Positions 50,258-58,339 of a DNA stretch of 64,000 bases are shown here, piece by piece. A program made the translations under genes and the position numbers. Source of the DNA: Stieleria maiorica (GTDB taxonomy: Bacteria > Planctomycetota > Planctomycetia > Pirellulales > Pirellulaceae); contig NZ_CP036264.1 in NCBI RefSeq assembly GCF_008035925.1, positions 9,580,122-9,644,121 of the forward strand, read 5' to 3'. Within the stretch, counting starts at the first letter, position 1, and every line of letters begins with the position of its first letter. The notes below the pieces were generated by a model. That model was not told the DNA's origin. It was given only the letters and a program-made list of their open reading frames with translations, and did no database searches.

Positions 50258-52138
50258 ATGTCAGCCATCGTCCACGCAACGAACGGATCGGTCGGTTTTG
50301 CTCGTTTTCCAGCGGCGGTCGTCGCAACACTGGCGACGGTTTGTCTGCTGGGCGGCGTTGGCTGCGGATCGGCCAGCGCCGGGGACCCGCGATCAGTCGG
50401 CCAGCTCAAAGGCATCGACCTGGACGGACGGCTCCGGCGGTTGGGCGAACGGGGTGACACCAAAGCCGTCGTCGTCACCTTTATGTCGACACAATGCCCG
50501 ATCAGCAACGGTTATCTGCCACAGCTCAATGAGCTGTCGTCGCGGTACCGCCGTAGCGGCGTGGAGTTCTACGGAGTGGTTTCCGATCCGTCGGTGACGC
50601 GTGCCGACGCAATCACCCACAGCGAGACCTACAAGGTTCGCTTTCCCGTTTTGTTTGATGGCTCCGGTGAATTGCGATTGGCACTCGCGCCGACGCACAC
50701 GCCCCAAGCCTTTGTGCTCGACCATCACAGCCGCGTCATCTACAGCGGTGCCATCGACGACCGCTACGTGCAGCTGGGACGCAAAAAGGAAACCGCGGAA
50801 GCGGAGTACCTGGACGACGCGATCCGTTCGGCCATCGAGGGCACACCGATCCTCGTTGCCTCGACCGAGCCGATCGGCTGCCGGTTGGAGCAGCCGCCGA
50901 ACAAGACGCTCAAGGGCAGCGTCACCTACACCCGCGACATCGCGCCGATCATCCAGACGTATTGCTCGTCGTGTCACCGGGAAAACCAGTCGGCGCCGTT
51001 TCCGCTGTTGACCTACGACGACGTCAGCGGCCACGCCAATCAAATCGTGGAGGTCACTCGAGACCGTTACATGCCGCCGTGGAAACCCGCGCCGGGATTC
51101 ACACGGCTACGCGACGAGATGCGGCTGAGCGACCACCAGATCGATCTGATCGAGACTTGGGTCGAATCGGGCAAACCCCAAGGCGATCCGGCCGACCTGC
51201 CGCCCCCGATCCAGCACGTCAAAGGATGGAAGTTGGGCGAACCGGATTTGATCCTGGAGATGCAGGACGTGTTCACCGTTCCCGCCAGCGGTCCCGACAT
51301 CCGCCAGTACTTTGTTATTCCCTCGCGACTGAGCGACGACCGGTTGATCACCGCCATCGACTTTCACCCCGGTACGCCGCAGGCGGTTCATCACGCGAGT
51401 TTTTATTTGGATACGCGGCGAGCCGGACGAAAACTCGATGAAGCCGACCCGGAACCTGGGTACTCCGGTTTCGGCGGGCCACAATTTGAATCACAAGGCA
51501 CATTGACCAGTTGGTTTCCAGGGATGACGCCACGCAAATTGCCCCGGGGAATGGGGCGGCTGGTACACAAGGGCAGCGACATCGTCGCGGAAATCCACTA
51601 CGTGACGACGGGAAAAACCGAGCGGGACCGCTCCAAGATCGGGCTTTACTTTGCCCACCGATCGGCCCGGCAGCTGGTCGTCGAAGTCCAGGTGGGCAAC
51701 AAGGACATCGAGATTCCTGCGGGAGCCTCTCACCACCACCAGCGGGCAACGTACACCCTACCGGTCCAGACGATGTTTCTGGATCTGGTCCCCCACATGC
51801 ACATGCTCGGCAGCGAAGTGAAGGTCTGGGCAAAAGCCCCCGATGGCCGCAGCAAACCGCTGCTGTGGATCAAAGACTGGGACTTTAATTGGCAAGGACA
51901 GTATTCATTTGCCAAACCGATCGTTCTGCCCGCAGGCACCCAGATCATCGTCGACGCCTGGTTTGACAATTCGTCGGACAACCCGCTCAACCCGAACTCG
52001 CCGCCGGTGACCGTCCGCTGGGGCGAGGATTCGACCGACGAGATGTTGCTGTGCACCTTCCAATGCACCTGTGAAACCATGGAAGAACTGGGCGAACTGA
52101 TGGACCACCAACGCCGTTACATCGCCGACGCGCAGTAA
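50258..52138 (+). CDS. Exported redoxin / haem c / PHM-like copper fusion (paralogue)
   Basis: This 626-residue protein has the same plan as the gene at 15679-17640. An N-terminal hydrophobic export signal (about 18-42) is followed by a redoxin domain with Cys80 in STQCPISNGY. One haem site follows, TYCSSCH (Cys236, Cys239, His240), then MPPW and a PHM-like domain with His378-His379 in VHHASF, the EIHYVTTG histidine and the HMHM motif in VPHMHMLG. It lacks the C-terminal EF-hands. SHHHQRATYTLP adds an extra His run not seen in the paralogue. The conserved copper-ligand pattern in both suggests real metal binding. A longer frame opens with GTG at 50180; the ATG at 50258 places the export signal better. 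No neighbour clarifies its role. Confidence 0.83.
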   Translation: MSAIVHATNGSVGFARFPAAVVATLATVCLLGGVGCGSASAGDPRSVGQLKGIDLDGRLRRLGERGDTKAVVVTFMSTQCPISNGYLPQLNELSSRYRRSGVEFYGVVSDPSVTRADAITHSETYKVRFPVLFDGSGELRLALAPTHTPQAFVLDHHSRVIYSGAIDDRYVQLGRKKETAEAEYLDDAIRSAIEGTPILVASTEPIGCRLEQPPNKTLKGSVTYTRDIAPIIQTYCSSCHRENQSAPFPLLTYDDVSGHANQIVEVTRDRYMPPWKPAPGFTRLRDEMRLSDHQIDLIETWVESGKPQGDPADLPPPIQHVKGWKLGEPDLILEMQDVFTVPASGPDIRQYFVIPSRLSDDRLITAIDFHPGTPQAVHHASFYLDTRRAGRKLDEADPEPGYSGFGGPQFESQGTLTSWFPGMTPRKLPRGMGRLVHKGSDIVAEIHYVTTGKTERDRSKIGLYFAHRSARQLVVEVQVGNKDIEIPAGASHHHQRATYTLPVQTMFLDLVPHMHMLGSEVKVWAKAPDGRSKPLLWIKDWDFNWQGQYSFAKPIVLPAGTQIIVDAWFDNSSDNPLNPNSPPVTVRWGEDSTDEMLLCTFQCTCETMEELGELMDHQRRYIADAQ

Positions 52139-52196
52139 GATTAGCAGGCGAAATCCCAGACGATCGCACCACCGCTATGGGCAAACCCACACAATC

Positions 52197-52297
52197 TCCC
52201 CATTCTCCCCCACTCCCAACTCCCCCTCTTTCTCCCCGCTTCCTGCCATCGTTCTTCGACTGACATCCTGTCACCGACGGGTTTCAGTCGACGGGAA
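52197..52297. repeat. Repeat shared with 54490-54590
   Basis: This segment has CCCACTCCCAACTCCCCCTC then TTTCTCCCCGCTTCC, followed by an imperfect hairpin whose CGACTG and CAGTCG ends are inverted (52256-52291). The same order occurs at 54490-54590 (CCCACTCCCAACTCCTCCTC, CGCTTCC, then CGACTGGCATCCCTGCCACC). No gene is seen in the 245 bp between the stop at 52138 and the toxin gene. Confidence 0.65.
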
Positions 52298-52383
52298 TCC
52301 TACCATTGCAGTGCAATCACAGCCTGCGCAATGTCGCCCTGTACGGAAAAAGCTTCGTGTGCCCCGATGGGTCGCCGGAGTCG

Positions 52384-52683
52384 CTACGATCGTTTATTCC
52401 AGTAGCCAGGCTTTTGGTGACCATGGGCAACCGCGATGATCTCTATGGATTCGCTCCGTCGTCGATACACGACAACGAACGGGAATCGGCGCATTAGATA
52501 TCGCTGAGTCCCAAAGAGATAACTTGCCCACATTTCCGGGTTAGCACTGATGGCTTCAATTGCCTTGGACAACTCGGTTTCAAACGCTTCACCAAGTACA
52601 CTGCTTTTTTCGGCGTAATGATCGTGCGCCGCGAGTGCTTCAAGTCGCGCGTCAGGGTGAAATTTAGTTGGCAACTCAGCCAT
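52384..52683 (-). CDS. Type II toxin, RelE/ParE superfamily
   Basis: The 99-residue toxin has the ParE/RelE fold pattern. A helix hairpin AALAAHDHYAEKS-like region (about 12-45) precedes IEAISANPEMWASY, then LMRRFPFVVVYRR and IIAVAHGHQKPGYW. The last block, AHGHQKPGYW, is typical of the ParE_toxin (RelE/ParE) group, with the His and Arg that contact the target. ParE members poison gyrase while RelE members cut mRNA on the ribosome; sequence alone does not decide. It overlaps the upstream antitoxin by 8 bp, so the two are translationally coupled. Pairs like this are common in accessory regions, fitting the island here. Confidence 0.9.
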   Translation of the reverse strand: MAELPTKFHPDARLEALAAHDHYAEKSSVLGEAFETELSKAIEAISANPEMWASYLFGTQRYLMRRFPFVVVYRRRSESIEIIAVAHGHQKPGYWNKRS

Positions 52684-52903
52684 TTCGACGTTGTTTCATT
52701 TCTGCCAGCACGTCTTCTGATGGAAGCAGGCTAACCTTCCCCTCGTCAATTGAAATTAGTCGACGGTTGATCTCATCTGCCCAAGCAGCATCGGCGTTTG
52801 GGTCTGGCGTCGGTTCCAGACTATAAATGAGTGAAGCCGCCAACTCGATTCTCTGAGGTTCGGGAAGTGACAGCGCAGCTTCGGTGAGTTGATGTGGTTC
52901 CAT
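52676..52903 (-). CDS. Addiction module antitoxin (TIGR02574-like)
   Basis: The 75-residue acidic protein has LTEAALSLPEPQRIELAASL near the start and WADEINRRLISIDEGKVSLL, then PSEDVLAEMKQRR at the end. This matches the addiction module proteins of the TIGR02574 group found beside ParE-type toxins. The C-terminal half probably wraps the toxin; a DNA-binding fold is not obvious. The ATG at 52903 has AAGG seven bases upstream. It starts the two-gene operon and overlaps the toxin by 8 bp. It is the first gene downstream of the truncated recombinase. Confidence 0.9.
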   Translation of the reverse strand: MEPHQLTEAALSLPEPQRIELAASLIYSLEPTPDPNADAAWADEINRRLISIDEGKVSLLPSEDVLAEMKQRRNG

Positions 52904-52958
52904 CGATGGGCCTTGGGGGATTGTCTGAACGGAGCGTGCGAAAGAGCAACCGCATATT

Positions 52959-53249
52959 CTAATCGATCAGGGGCCGATGATCATTACGTGCCCGGTTCGC
53001 GATCTCCCGCACCCGAGTGAGTGCGGTTGTGGACTTCACGCTGTGATGATGGTAAAGCCAACGACGATACGCGGACAACGCCTCGGTTGTGATCTCTGCG
53101 ACGTTGTCGATGCCGCGATCGCTGCACCAGACGATAAACTTGCCAAGAGCGTAATCGCGACGGGAGATCGCCATCGGGGACCAGTTGTTCATTCGCAAGT
53201 GGGTGAAGTAACGGGATAGCAGGACCGAGCGAGTAGGTGAATTGGACAT
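52959..53249 (-). pseudogene. Truncated tyrosine recombinase (N-terminal domain only)
   Basis: The 96-residue frame from the ATG at 53249 (AAGGAA about ten bases upstream) reads LSRYFTHLRMNNWSPMAISR and IVWCSDRGIDNVAEITTEAL, then AYRRWLYHH. This is the SAM-like core-binding domain of XerC/D-type integrases. It stops after about 95 residues; the catalytic domain with the Arg, His-x-x-Arg and Tyr residues is absent here. The last 15 residues read as unrelated sequence, as if a deletion joined them. The antitoxin gene starts 55 bp later on the same strand. It is evidence of past mobility in this island. A stand-alone DNA-binding role is conceivable but less likely. Confidence 0.8.
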
Positions 53250-53959
53250 CGTTTTGAATTTCCTTGGGGTTGTGTCCGCGCACACCGGTATCCCGGATCA
53301 GCGGACGGGGTGGAAGCGGCCGCGTGAACGACACTCGACCAAAGAACGCGGCATCACTGACGCGTCGATGCGCCTATGGCCAGGCTCTGATTAATCGGGC
53401 ATTGCGAAGTATTGGCATCAGGTTTGACGCCAGAGCGGTTAGGTCGTTGTGGTGCAACGACCTGCGTGAATCGGAAGCGGCTTGAAGGTGAGCGATGTCG
53501 CTTTGAACTTGGGTTTGTAACGTCGAAGCCATCGGGTTGACCTTGAGTTGGGAACTTTGCGACTGCGCGGTCGCGGGGGAAAGATCCACGCCAGCGGAGT
53601 CGCGTGGCCTTGGCGATCTGGCCGGCTGCGCTGCGTGTCCCTCGGTTGTCATCGATAGCGGCGGCCTTGATCGGTGGCGGTGGTGATCAAGGTCAATGAG
53701 CCCGAGAGCAGGGAGCACCTCGATGACGCGACAGCTCCGCCTGGTTGTCAACAGGGCAATCCGCCAACCGCTGCAAAAGTAGAAAAACGCTTCGCCATCA
53801 ACCGTTAAAGTCAACGCACTTGGTGTTAGCGATCGCACTTTGGTTTTTCGTCTCTCGCCTTCTCTCGGACTGCCACCGGAGGGTCACGGGTGACGGCATC
53901 AGTCCGAAATCGGCGAAAGCCAAAAAACGTAGAAGAGAGAAGTGGCTTCGTGCGTCGAA

Positions 53960-54046
53960 GTTGGTGTCTAGGCTTTAGCCGATCCTTGTCCGGACGTTCG
54001 AGCGCCGGAGGCGTCGTGAAGAGGCGCCTGAAGGCTGGACACCAAC
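53960..54046. repeat. Family A palindrome, single full copy
   Basis: It opens GTTGGTGTCTAGGCTTTAGC and closes GAAGGCTGGACACCAAC; the outer nine bases (GTTGGTGTC / GACACCAAC) are perfectly inverted. The centre differs from the 81-bp units at 890-1152, so only the ends are conserved. Confidence 0.85.
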
Positions 54047-54780
54047 GGTTCGGACGCCACGCCCGCGACAGCCGGGGAGCCTGTCGGGGATTCGCAAAGG
54101 GCTTTGGCCGAACAGACAAGCTGTCGGTTGATGGTTTACCGATCGGCTCGTTCCCGGCTTACGTCGCTTACAGCTCGTCGCGGTCACTTACGCCCATCTA
54201 GATAACGAGCTCCGCCATCCTGGCTCCGCCTGTTCTTATCGGCATCCTGCCTCGGTCCCGGCGGGCGTCGCTTACCTACGATCAACTGAGCTGTCTTGCT
54301 CCTCTGCTTTCTCCTTGTCTCCTCTTCTCTTCACTGGCTTCGTACGCTTTCGTCCCCGCTCATCCTTCGCGTTGACGTTGGCCGCGCCGGAGACACCGCC
54401 GGCTCCGCTCGGTCGATCCCTCCCTCGCTACGGTCGAACACGCTCATGCCATCACGGCATCTTGTCCACGACACACTCTTTCTCTTCGCTCCCAACTCGC
54501 CCACTCCCAACTCCTCCTCTTTCTTCTCGCCGCTTCCATGGCACATCGTGTTCGACTGGCATCCCTGCCACCGGCGGGCTTTCAGACGCGACGTCCATGG
54601 TCGCTTTGCGCTTCGCTCTTTCTCATGCCCGAGTCCAACGCCTGACGCCAAGTGGGACGGTCGCCATCGTGGCGGCATCGTGCCGAAGGCAGTGGCGAGC
54701 ATCGTGCACGCCAAGCTGTTCGCGTCTAGTCTCGTGTTTTAGGAAGCTGATCCCTCGACCGATTCATCTAAGAGGCCCGA

Positions 54781-54815
54781 CCCATTAGATTCGGTTCTGC
54801 CCCATTAGATTCGGT
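54781..54815. repeat. Direct repeat CCCATTAGATTCGGT, two copies
   Basis: Identical 15-bp copies at 54781-54795 and 54801-54815, spaced by TCTGC. It lies at the step where GC content falls, just beyond the end of the RHS/immunity pair, and may be a junction or attachment remnant. Confidence 0.8.
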
Positions 54816-54921
54816 AAAGCCAAAACCGTTACGCCACAGCAGCTTAGGATTATGCCCGTGCCATTCACCTCCCTTCCCCTTTTCATCCTCCGCCGCGCGT
54901 CTAAAGAGAGTAGCTGCTAGA

Positions 54922-55362
54922 CTAACTATCCTGCCAATTCGGCTTCTGACCCTTATTCTCTTCCGTAGATGAATCTTTTGATTGTGTGGGGGAGCAAGAG
55001 CGAAAGCAAATGCTTGCTAGTGCCACGATCAAAATCGTCAACCAGAAAAATCCGACGTAAACAAAAATCTGATTCCACGGATAGGCACCTGAGATCAACT
55101 CATATGCGACGAACGCGGGAAGCGCACAAATTGGCAAAACGATAAATTCAATCTGACACCAACGTGCCGCTCGTGGTAGAAGCCTTCCCGCAGATACCAC
55201 CCCAAAGTAACACGATGCAAAAAGCCCAAAGTACGTGAAGCAACGATCCGCTAGATCATGTTTGAACGGGGAGGCAATAGTCACCAATGTGAAAAACACA
55301 CCAATCAAAACCAAGGATAGAAGGCTGTCACTACTCTGCAATTTTGGGGGTTTTAAAGTCAT
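54922..55362 (-). CDS. Small membrane protein, likely immunity-type partner of the RHS tip
   Basis: The 146-residue product starts at 55362, where its ATG overlaps the stop of the upstream RHS gene in the sequence ATGA, a typical stop-start coupling. It has about four hydrophobic segments: LLSLVLIGVFFTLVTIA, YFGLFASCYFGVVSAG, IEFIVLPICALPAFVAYELI and IFVYVGFFWLTILIVALASI. A charged Lys/Glu/Ser tail follows. A longer start at 55419 would add 19 residues inside the RHS gene. I do not recognise a family. Its base content is lower than the neighbours (25 of 60 GC over 55021-55080), which suggests recent arrival. Placement directly after an RHS toxin-type tip makes an immunity role the simplest inference. 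Confidence 0.7.
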   Translation of the reverse strand: MTLKPPKLQSSDSLLSLVLIGVFFTLVTIASPFKHDLADRCFTYFGLFASCYFGVVSAGRLLPRAARWCQIEFIVLPICALPAFVAYELISGAYPWNQIFVYVGFFWLTILIVALASICFRSCSPTQSKDSSTEENKGQKPNWQDS

Positions 55363-56612
55363 CTGATCAACTGTGAAAATCTTATGACTCTTTCGCTGCG
55401 AACTGCTATTTGTTCCCATGTGTTATTGCAGGGGGAACTGGCGTTTCTGAGTACCCATCGATATACCGGTGGACCAATGATGCGAATTACACAGCCAGCA
55501 CATGCCACCTTTGCGGCTTGCCGATGGATCCAAGGCAAATTACCTACATAGTACGTCATGCACTCTTCCCAGCTGTCATCAAATGTCTCGTTCGCACCCA
55601 TGCAGGTCAGTGCCCCTGGACCAAGTACCGCGGCGCAGTTTCCACATGTAAGTACCCAAGTCTGCCAACGTTCCCCGCGAGGATCTACGCGAAGGACAGG
55701 AGAACAACCACAGTATTCGAACAAGTTCCAGCGACTCCCATCAAAACTAATAGGGTCTCTGGAGCAGAATCGGCCCGCCGTCGAGTCGTACATGCGGGCG
55801 CGGTAGTGGTACAGGTCAAGAACGTCGTCATACTCACGCCCCGTGTAGAGATAACGAATTCCTTCGGACGTTGTCGTTCGTGCCGTGCCCGATGCATCGG
55901 TGATCGTCGGCGTACCATACGCATCGTAAGCGTACCTTTCCTTGATCGTCCCGCTCGAATCGGTCAGCGCGGTGATGCTGTACTGTTGGCCGCGAACGTA
56001 GTAACGCAGTCCGCCGGTGCCGTCACGTACGACGGGTTCGGCGATGTCGCTGGCGCAGACGTGGTTGTAGGTGGGGTTGGTTGCCGCGGTTGCTGAGGTG
56101 TAGTCGGCGACGGTTTGTTGGCCATTTTGGACATAGACGCTGATCGTCGTGCCATCGTCGCGCGCGACTCGGCGACCGAGTGCGTCCCACTGATAGAACA
56201 CGTCGTCGGTGCTGTCGTTGTCGACATCTGCCGAAACAAGGCGATTGTCGAGGTCCCACGAGAGTGCCAATGGATCGCTGCCGGGACGGAGGACCGCCGG
56301 GATCAATGTCATGTTACCCTTGACGTCGTGGGTGACCGATTGACTGGCCGCCGAGATGATTTCGTGGGCGTCACCGTGGACTCGCGATTGAGTGCTGGTG
56401 TTCTCGGCAAAAGTGTCCCAGTCGCCGAAAAGCGACAGCCCCCAGGATTCGTCGAGGTTGGTGTCGTCGCGTTCCCAATTGATCAGACGATCTTCGTCGT
56501 CATAGCCGCTCATCGTTCCGGTGATGCTCTCACTGGCCTTGTTTTTGTTGTCGTCCCAGCCGTAGCTAAGATTTCCGATCGCTGCGCCAGTATAACTGAT
56601 GCTCGTAAGCAT
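55359..56612 (-). CDS. RHS-repeat protein C-terminus with Cys-rich tip (5' truncated)
   Basis: The 417-residue frame begins directly within YD/RHS repeats, so the large N-terminal part and any export region are missing and this is a 3' remnant or recombined cassette. Repeats such as YQWDALGRRVARDDG and RYAYDAYGTPT lead into the RHS core: YLYTGREYDDVLDLYHYRAR, RFCSRDPISFDG and the end motif DPRG at 310-313. The remaining 104 residues form a variable tip with seven Cys (CGNC at 323-326, CAGC at 371-374) and a hydrophobic stretch. RHS tips are usually toxins kept in the RHS cocoon. The next gene begins at the stop (ATGA) and encodes a membrane protein. I do not recognise the tip's fold or activity. 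Confidence 0.82.
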   Translation of the reverse strand: MLTSISYTGAAIGNLSYGWDDNKNKASESITGTMSGYDDEDRLINWERDDTNLDESWGLSLFGDWDTFAENTSTQSRVHGDAHEIISAASQSVTHDVKGNMTLIPAVLRPGSDPLALSWDLDNRLVSADVDNDSTDDVFYQWDALGRRVARDDGTTISVYVQNGQQTVADYTSATAATNPTYNHVCASDIAEPVVRDGTGGLRYYVRGQQYSITALTDSSGTIKERYAYDAYGTPTITDASGTARTTTSEGIRYLYTGREYDDVLDLYHYRARMYDSTAGRFCSRDPISFDGSRWNLFEYCGCSPVLRVDPRGERWQTWVLTCGNCAAVLGPGALTCMGANETFDDSWEECMTYYVGNLPWIHRQAAKVACAGCVIRIIGPPVYRWVLRNASSPCNNTWEQIAVRSERVIRFSQLIR

Positions 56613-56932
56613 GCACTGGGTTCTCGATCCCGTGTATCACCAGGATTCGAGTCGACTTCGAACCAAGAACGCTGAATCGAAGATGAGCCTCACATGCCGG
56701 TTCGTCACAGCGTTTCTGAACCGAGACGCTGCGAAGAAGAGTCTTCGGCGGAAACGCCAAATCGCTGGCTGGAACACCGCTTTTGTCGAAAAGCTGCCGT
56801 TTGCAGCCTAATTTTGGTGCGGTCGTCGCGGGGCCCAGCCCTCCCTGTCAACAAACTCCGTCCCAAAGTTTGACATTGTCGAGATGCGTTATTAGTTATC
56901 AAATTGCATTTGGTCTTCACCAAGGAGAGAGC
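56613..56932. other. 320-bp gap between the RHS remnant and the sulfatase
   Basis: No gene is supported. The first 100 bp just beyond the RHS start probably include the broken upstream part of the RHS gene, because the minus-strand peptide stays open without RHS motifs. The promoter of the sulfatase gene is expected in the last 100 bp, ending with AAGGAGAGAGC before its ATG. Confidence 0.45.
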
Positions 56933-58339
56933 ATGTACATTCGAACGGTATTGCCGGGCATCGTCCTGTGGGCCGCATGGGTAGCGGCGTCTTCCTGTGC
57001 GACCGAGCCTGTCGCTGCATCGGACCGCCCGCTGAATGTGTTGTTGATCATGGCCGACGATGTCGGCTTTGAATGTTTCAGCAGCTACGGCAGCAAGGAA
57101 TACGACACGCCGCGGGTCGATGCGCTCGCACGTCAGGGCATCCGGTTCACCAACGCCCACTCGACGCCGCTGTGCACGCCGACGCGCGTCAATTTGATGT
57201 CCGGTAAAAGCAATGTCTTCAATTACCAGGACTTCGGCATTTACCCGGCCGGCGAACCGACGTTCGCGAACCATTTTCAAACCCATGGCTACCGCACGGC
57301 CGTGGCCGGCAAGTGGCAATTGCAAACCATGCAAGCCGGCAAGGGCATCACGCCCGGCGAGGCGGGTTTCGACACCTGGTGTTTGTGGAACATTCCCGGC
57401 GGAGCGAGAGAACGTTATTGGAAACCCTCCTTTGTCCAAAACGGCAAACTGCTGGACCTACCGGACCACACGTTCGGTCCCGACATGATGACCGATTTCC
57501 TGATCGACTTCATGACCGCAAAAAGCGACAAGCCATTTCTCGCTTATTACCCGATGATCCTGGTCCACGATCCGTTCGTGCCCACGCCGGACAGTGACGG
57601 CGGCAAACGAGTCGACAAGGCGAAGCGGACGGCCAAACGACAGAAACAGAACTACGTCGACATGGTCGCGTACATGGACAAGTGCGTCGGCCGCCTGGTC
57701 GATGCGCTCAAAGCCAGCGGCAAACGCGACAACACACTGGTGATCTTCACGGGCGACAACGGCACCAACGCCGTGCTGTCATCCGAGCTCGACGGCAACA
57801 CGATCAAAGGCGGCAAGGGTTACACCCACGACTACGGCACGCACGTGCCCCTGGTGGTCAATCTGCCCGGAGTCATCCCGCCGGGACAAGTCAACGAGGA
57901 CCTGATCGCGTTTTCCGATTTCTTTCCGACCATCGTCCAGGCGGCGGGTCTGCCGCCGAAGGCGATCAAAGACGGCGACGGGATCAGTTTCTGGCCGCAA
58001 TGCCTGGGCCAACCCGGGGAGAAACGCGAGTGGATCTACGGTTATTATTTTCCGCGCCCCTATGCCGCCAAGCTGGACAACAAATACAATCACTACGAAG
58101 TCCGCTACGCCCGTGACAAGCGATACAAGCTTTATGACAACGGCGACTTGTACGACACCCTCGACGATGTGATGGAGAAATCGCCACTGCCAACCGACGA
58201 CGCAGACGCCGAAACGCAAGCCGCGCGAAAGATCATGCAACAAGCCCTGGACTCATTCCCAAGCAAAGGCCAAGCCATCCGCCACGACCAGGTCAGCAGC
58301 GAGCGGAAACCGGGCTTCCAAAAACGCTCCAACCACTGA
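56933..58339 (+). CDS. Secreted sulfatase, CTPTR-type
   Basis: This 468-residue exported sulfatase starts at the ATG at 56933 with the strong site AAGGAGAG just upstream. The signal peptide spans about 1-29. Asp42-Asp43 (LLIMADDVGFE) are the first metal ligands. The signature CTPTR has Cys81 for conversion to formylglycine; the Thr in place of the common Ser is allowed by the C/S-x-P/A-x-R rule. VAGKWQLQTM and FTGDNGTN supply the expected Lys and second metal-site Asp-Asn. It belongs to the type I sulfatase family and removes sulfate from an unknown substrate, probably a polysaccharide. It differs clearly from the enzyme at 2517. A T-rich array and a family A fragment follow downstream. Confidence 0.92.
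   Translation: MYIRTVLPGIVLWAAWVAASSCATEPVAASDRPLNVLLIMADDVGFECFSSYGSKEYDTPRVDALARQGIRFTNAHSTPLCTPTRVNLMSGKSNVFNYQDFGIYPAGEPTFANHFQTHGYRTAVAGKWQLQTMQAGKGITPGEAGFDTWCLWNIPGGARERYWKPSFVQNGKLLDLPDHTFGPDMMTDFLIDFMTAKSDKPFLAYYPMILVHDPFVPTPDSDGGKRVDKAKRTAKRQKQNYVDMVAYMDKCVGRLVDALKASGKRDNTLVIFTGDNGTNAVLSSELDGNTIKGGKGYTHDYGTHVPLVVNLPGVIPPGQVNEDLIAFSDFFPTIVQAAGLPPKAIKDGDGISFWPQCLGQPGEKREWIYGYYFPRPYAAKLDNKYNHYEVRYARDKRYKLYDNGDLYDTLDDVMEKSPLPTDDADAETQAARKIMQQALDSFPSKGQAIRHDQVSSERKPGFQKRSNH

Larger units (their letters stand above)
53250..54921. other. 1.7-kb structured non-coding stretch of the accessory island
   Basis: I see no gene I can support. It holds several compact stems: AGGTCGTTG/CAACGACCT (53441-53449 with 53455-53463, perfect) and CCTTGATC/GATCAAGG (53665-53672 with 53685-53692, perfect). 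It also holds the family A element (53960-54046), a repeat matching 52197-52297 (54490-54590), and a 20-bp-period direct repeat at 54781-54815. The short reading frames present have Arg/Ser/Pro-rich, low-complexity products and no motif. It could be a decayed element or one encoding RNA. Confidence 0.6.

Noticed and set aside
53374..53838. A 154-codon minus-strand frame in the island
   Set aside because: The product is Arg/Ser/Thr-rich without a motif and crosses two perfect hairpins; it is more likely chance in structured DNA, though I cannot exclude it.
54296..54788. Overlapping plus-strand frames of about 150 codons
   Set aside because: Ser/Pro/Arg-rich low-complexity products, overlapping in two frames and covering a dispersed repeat.
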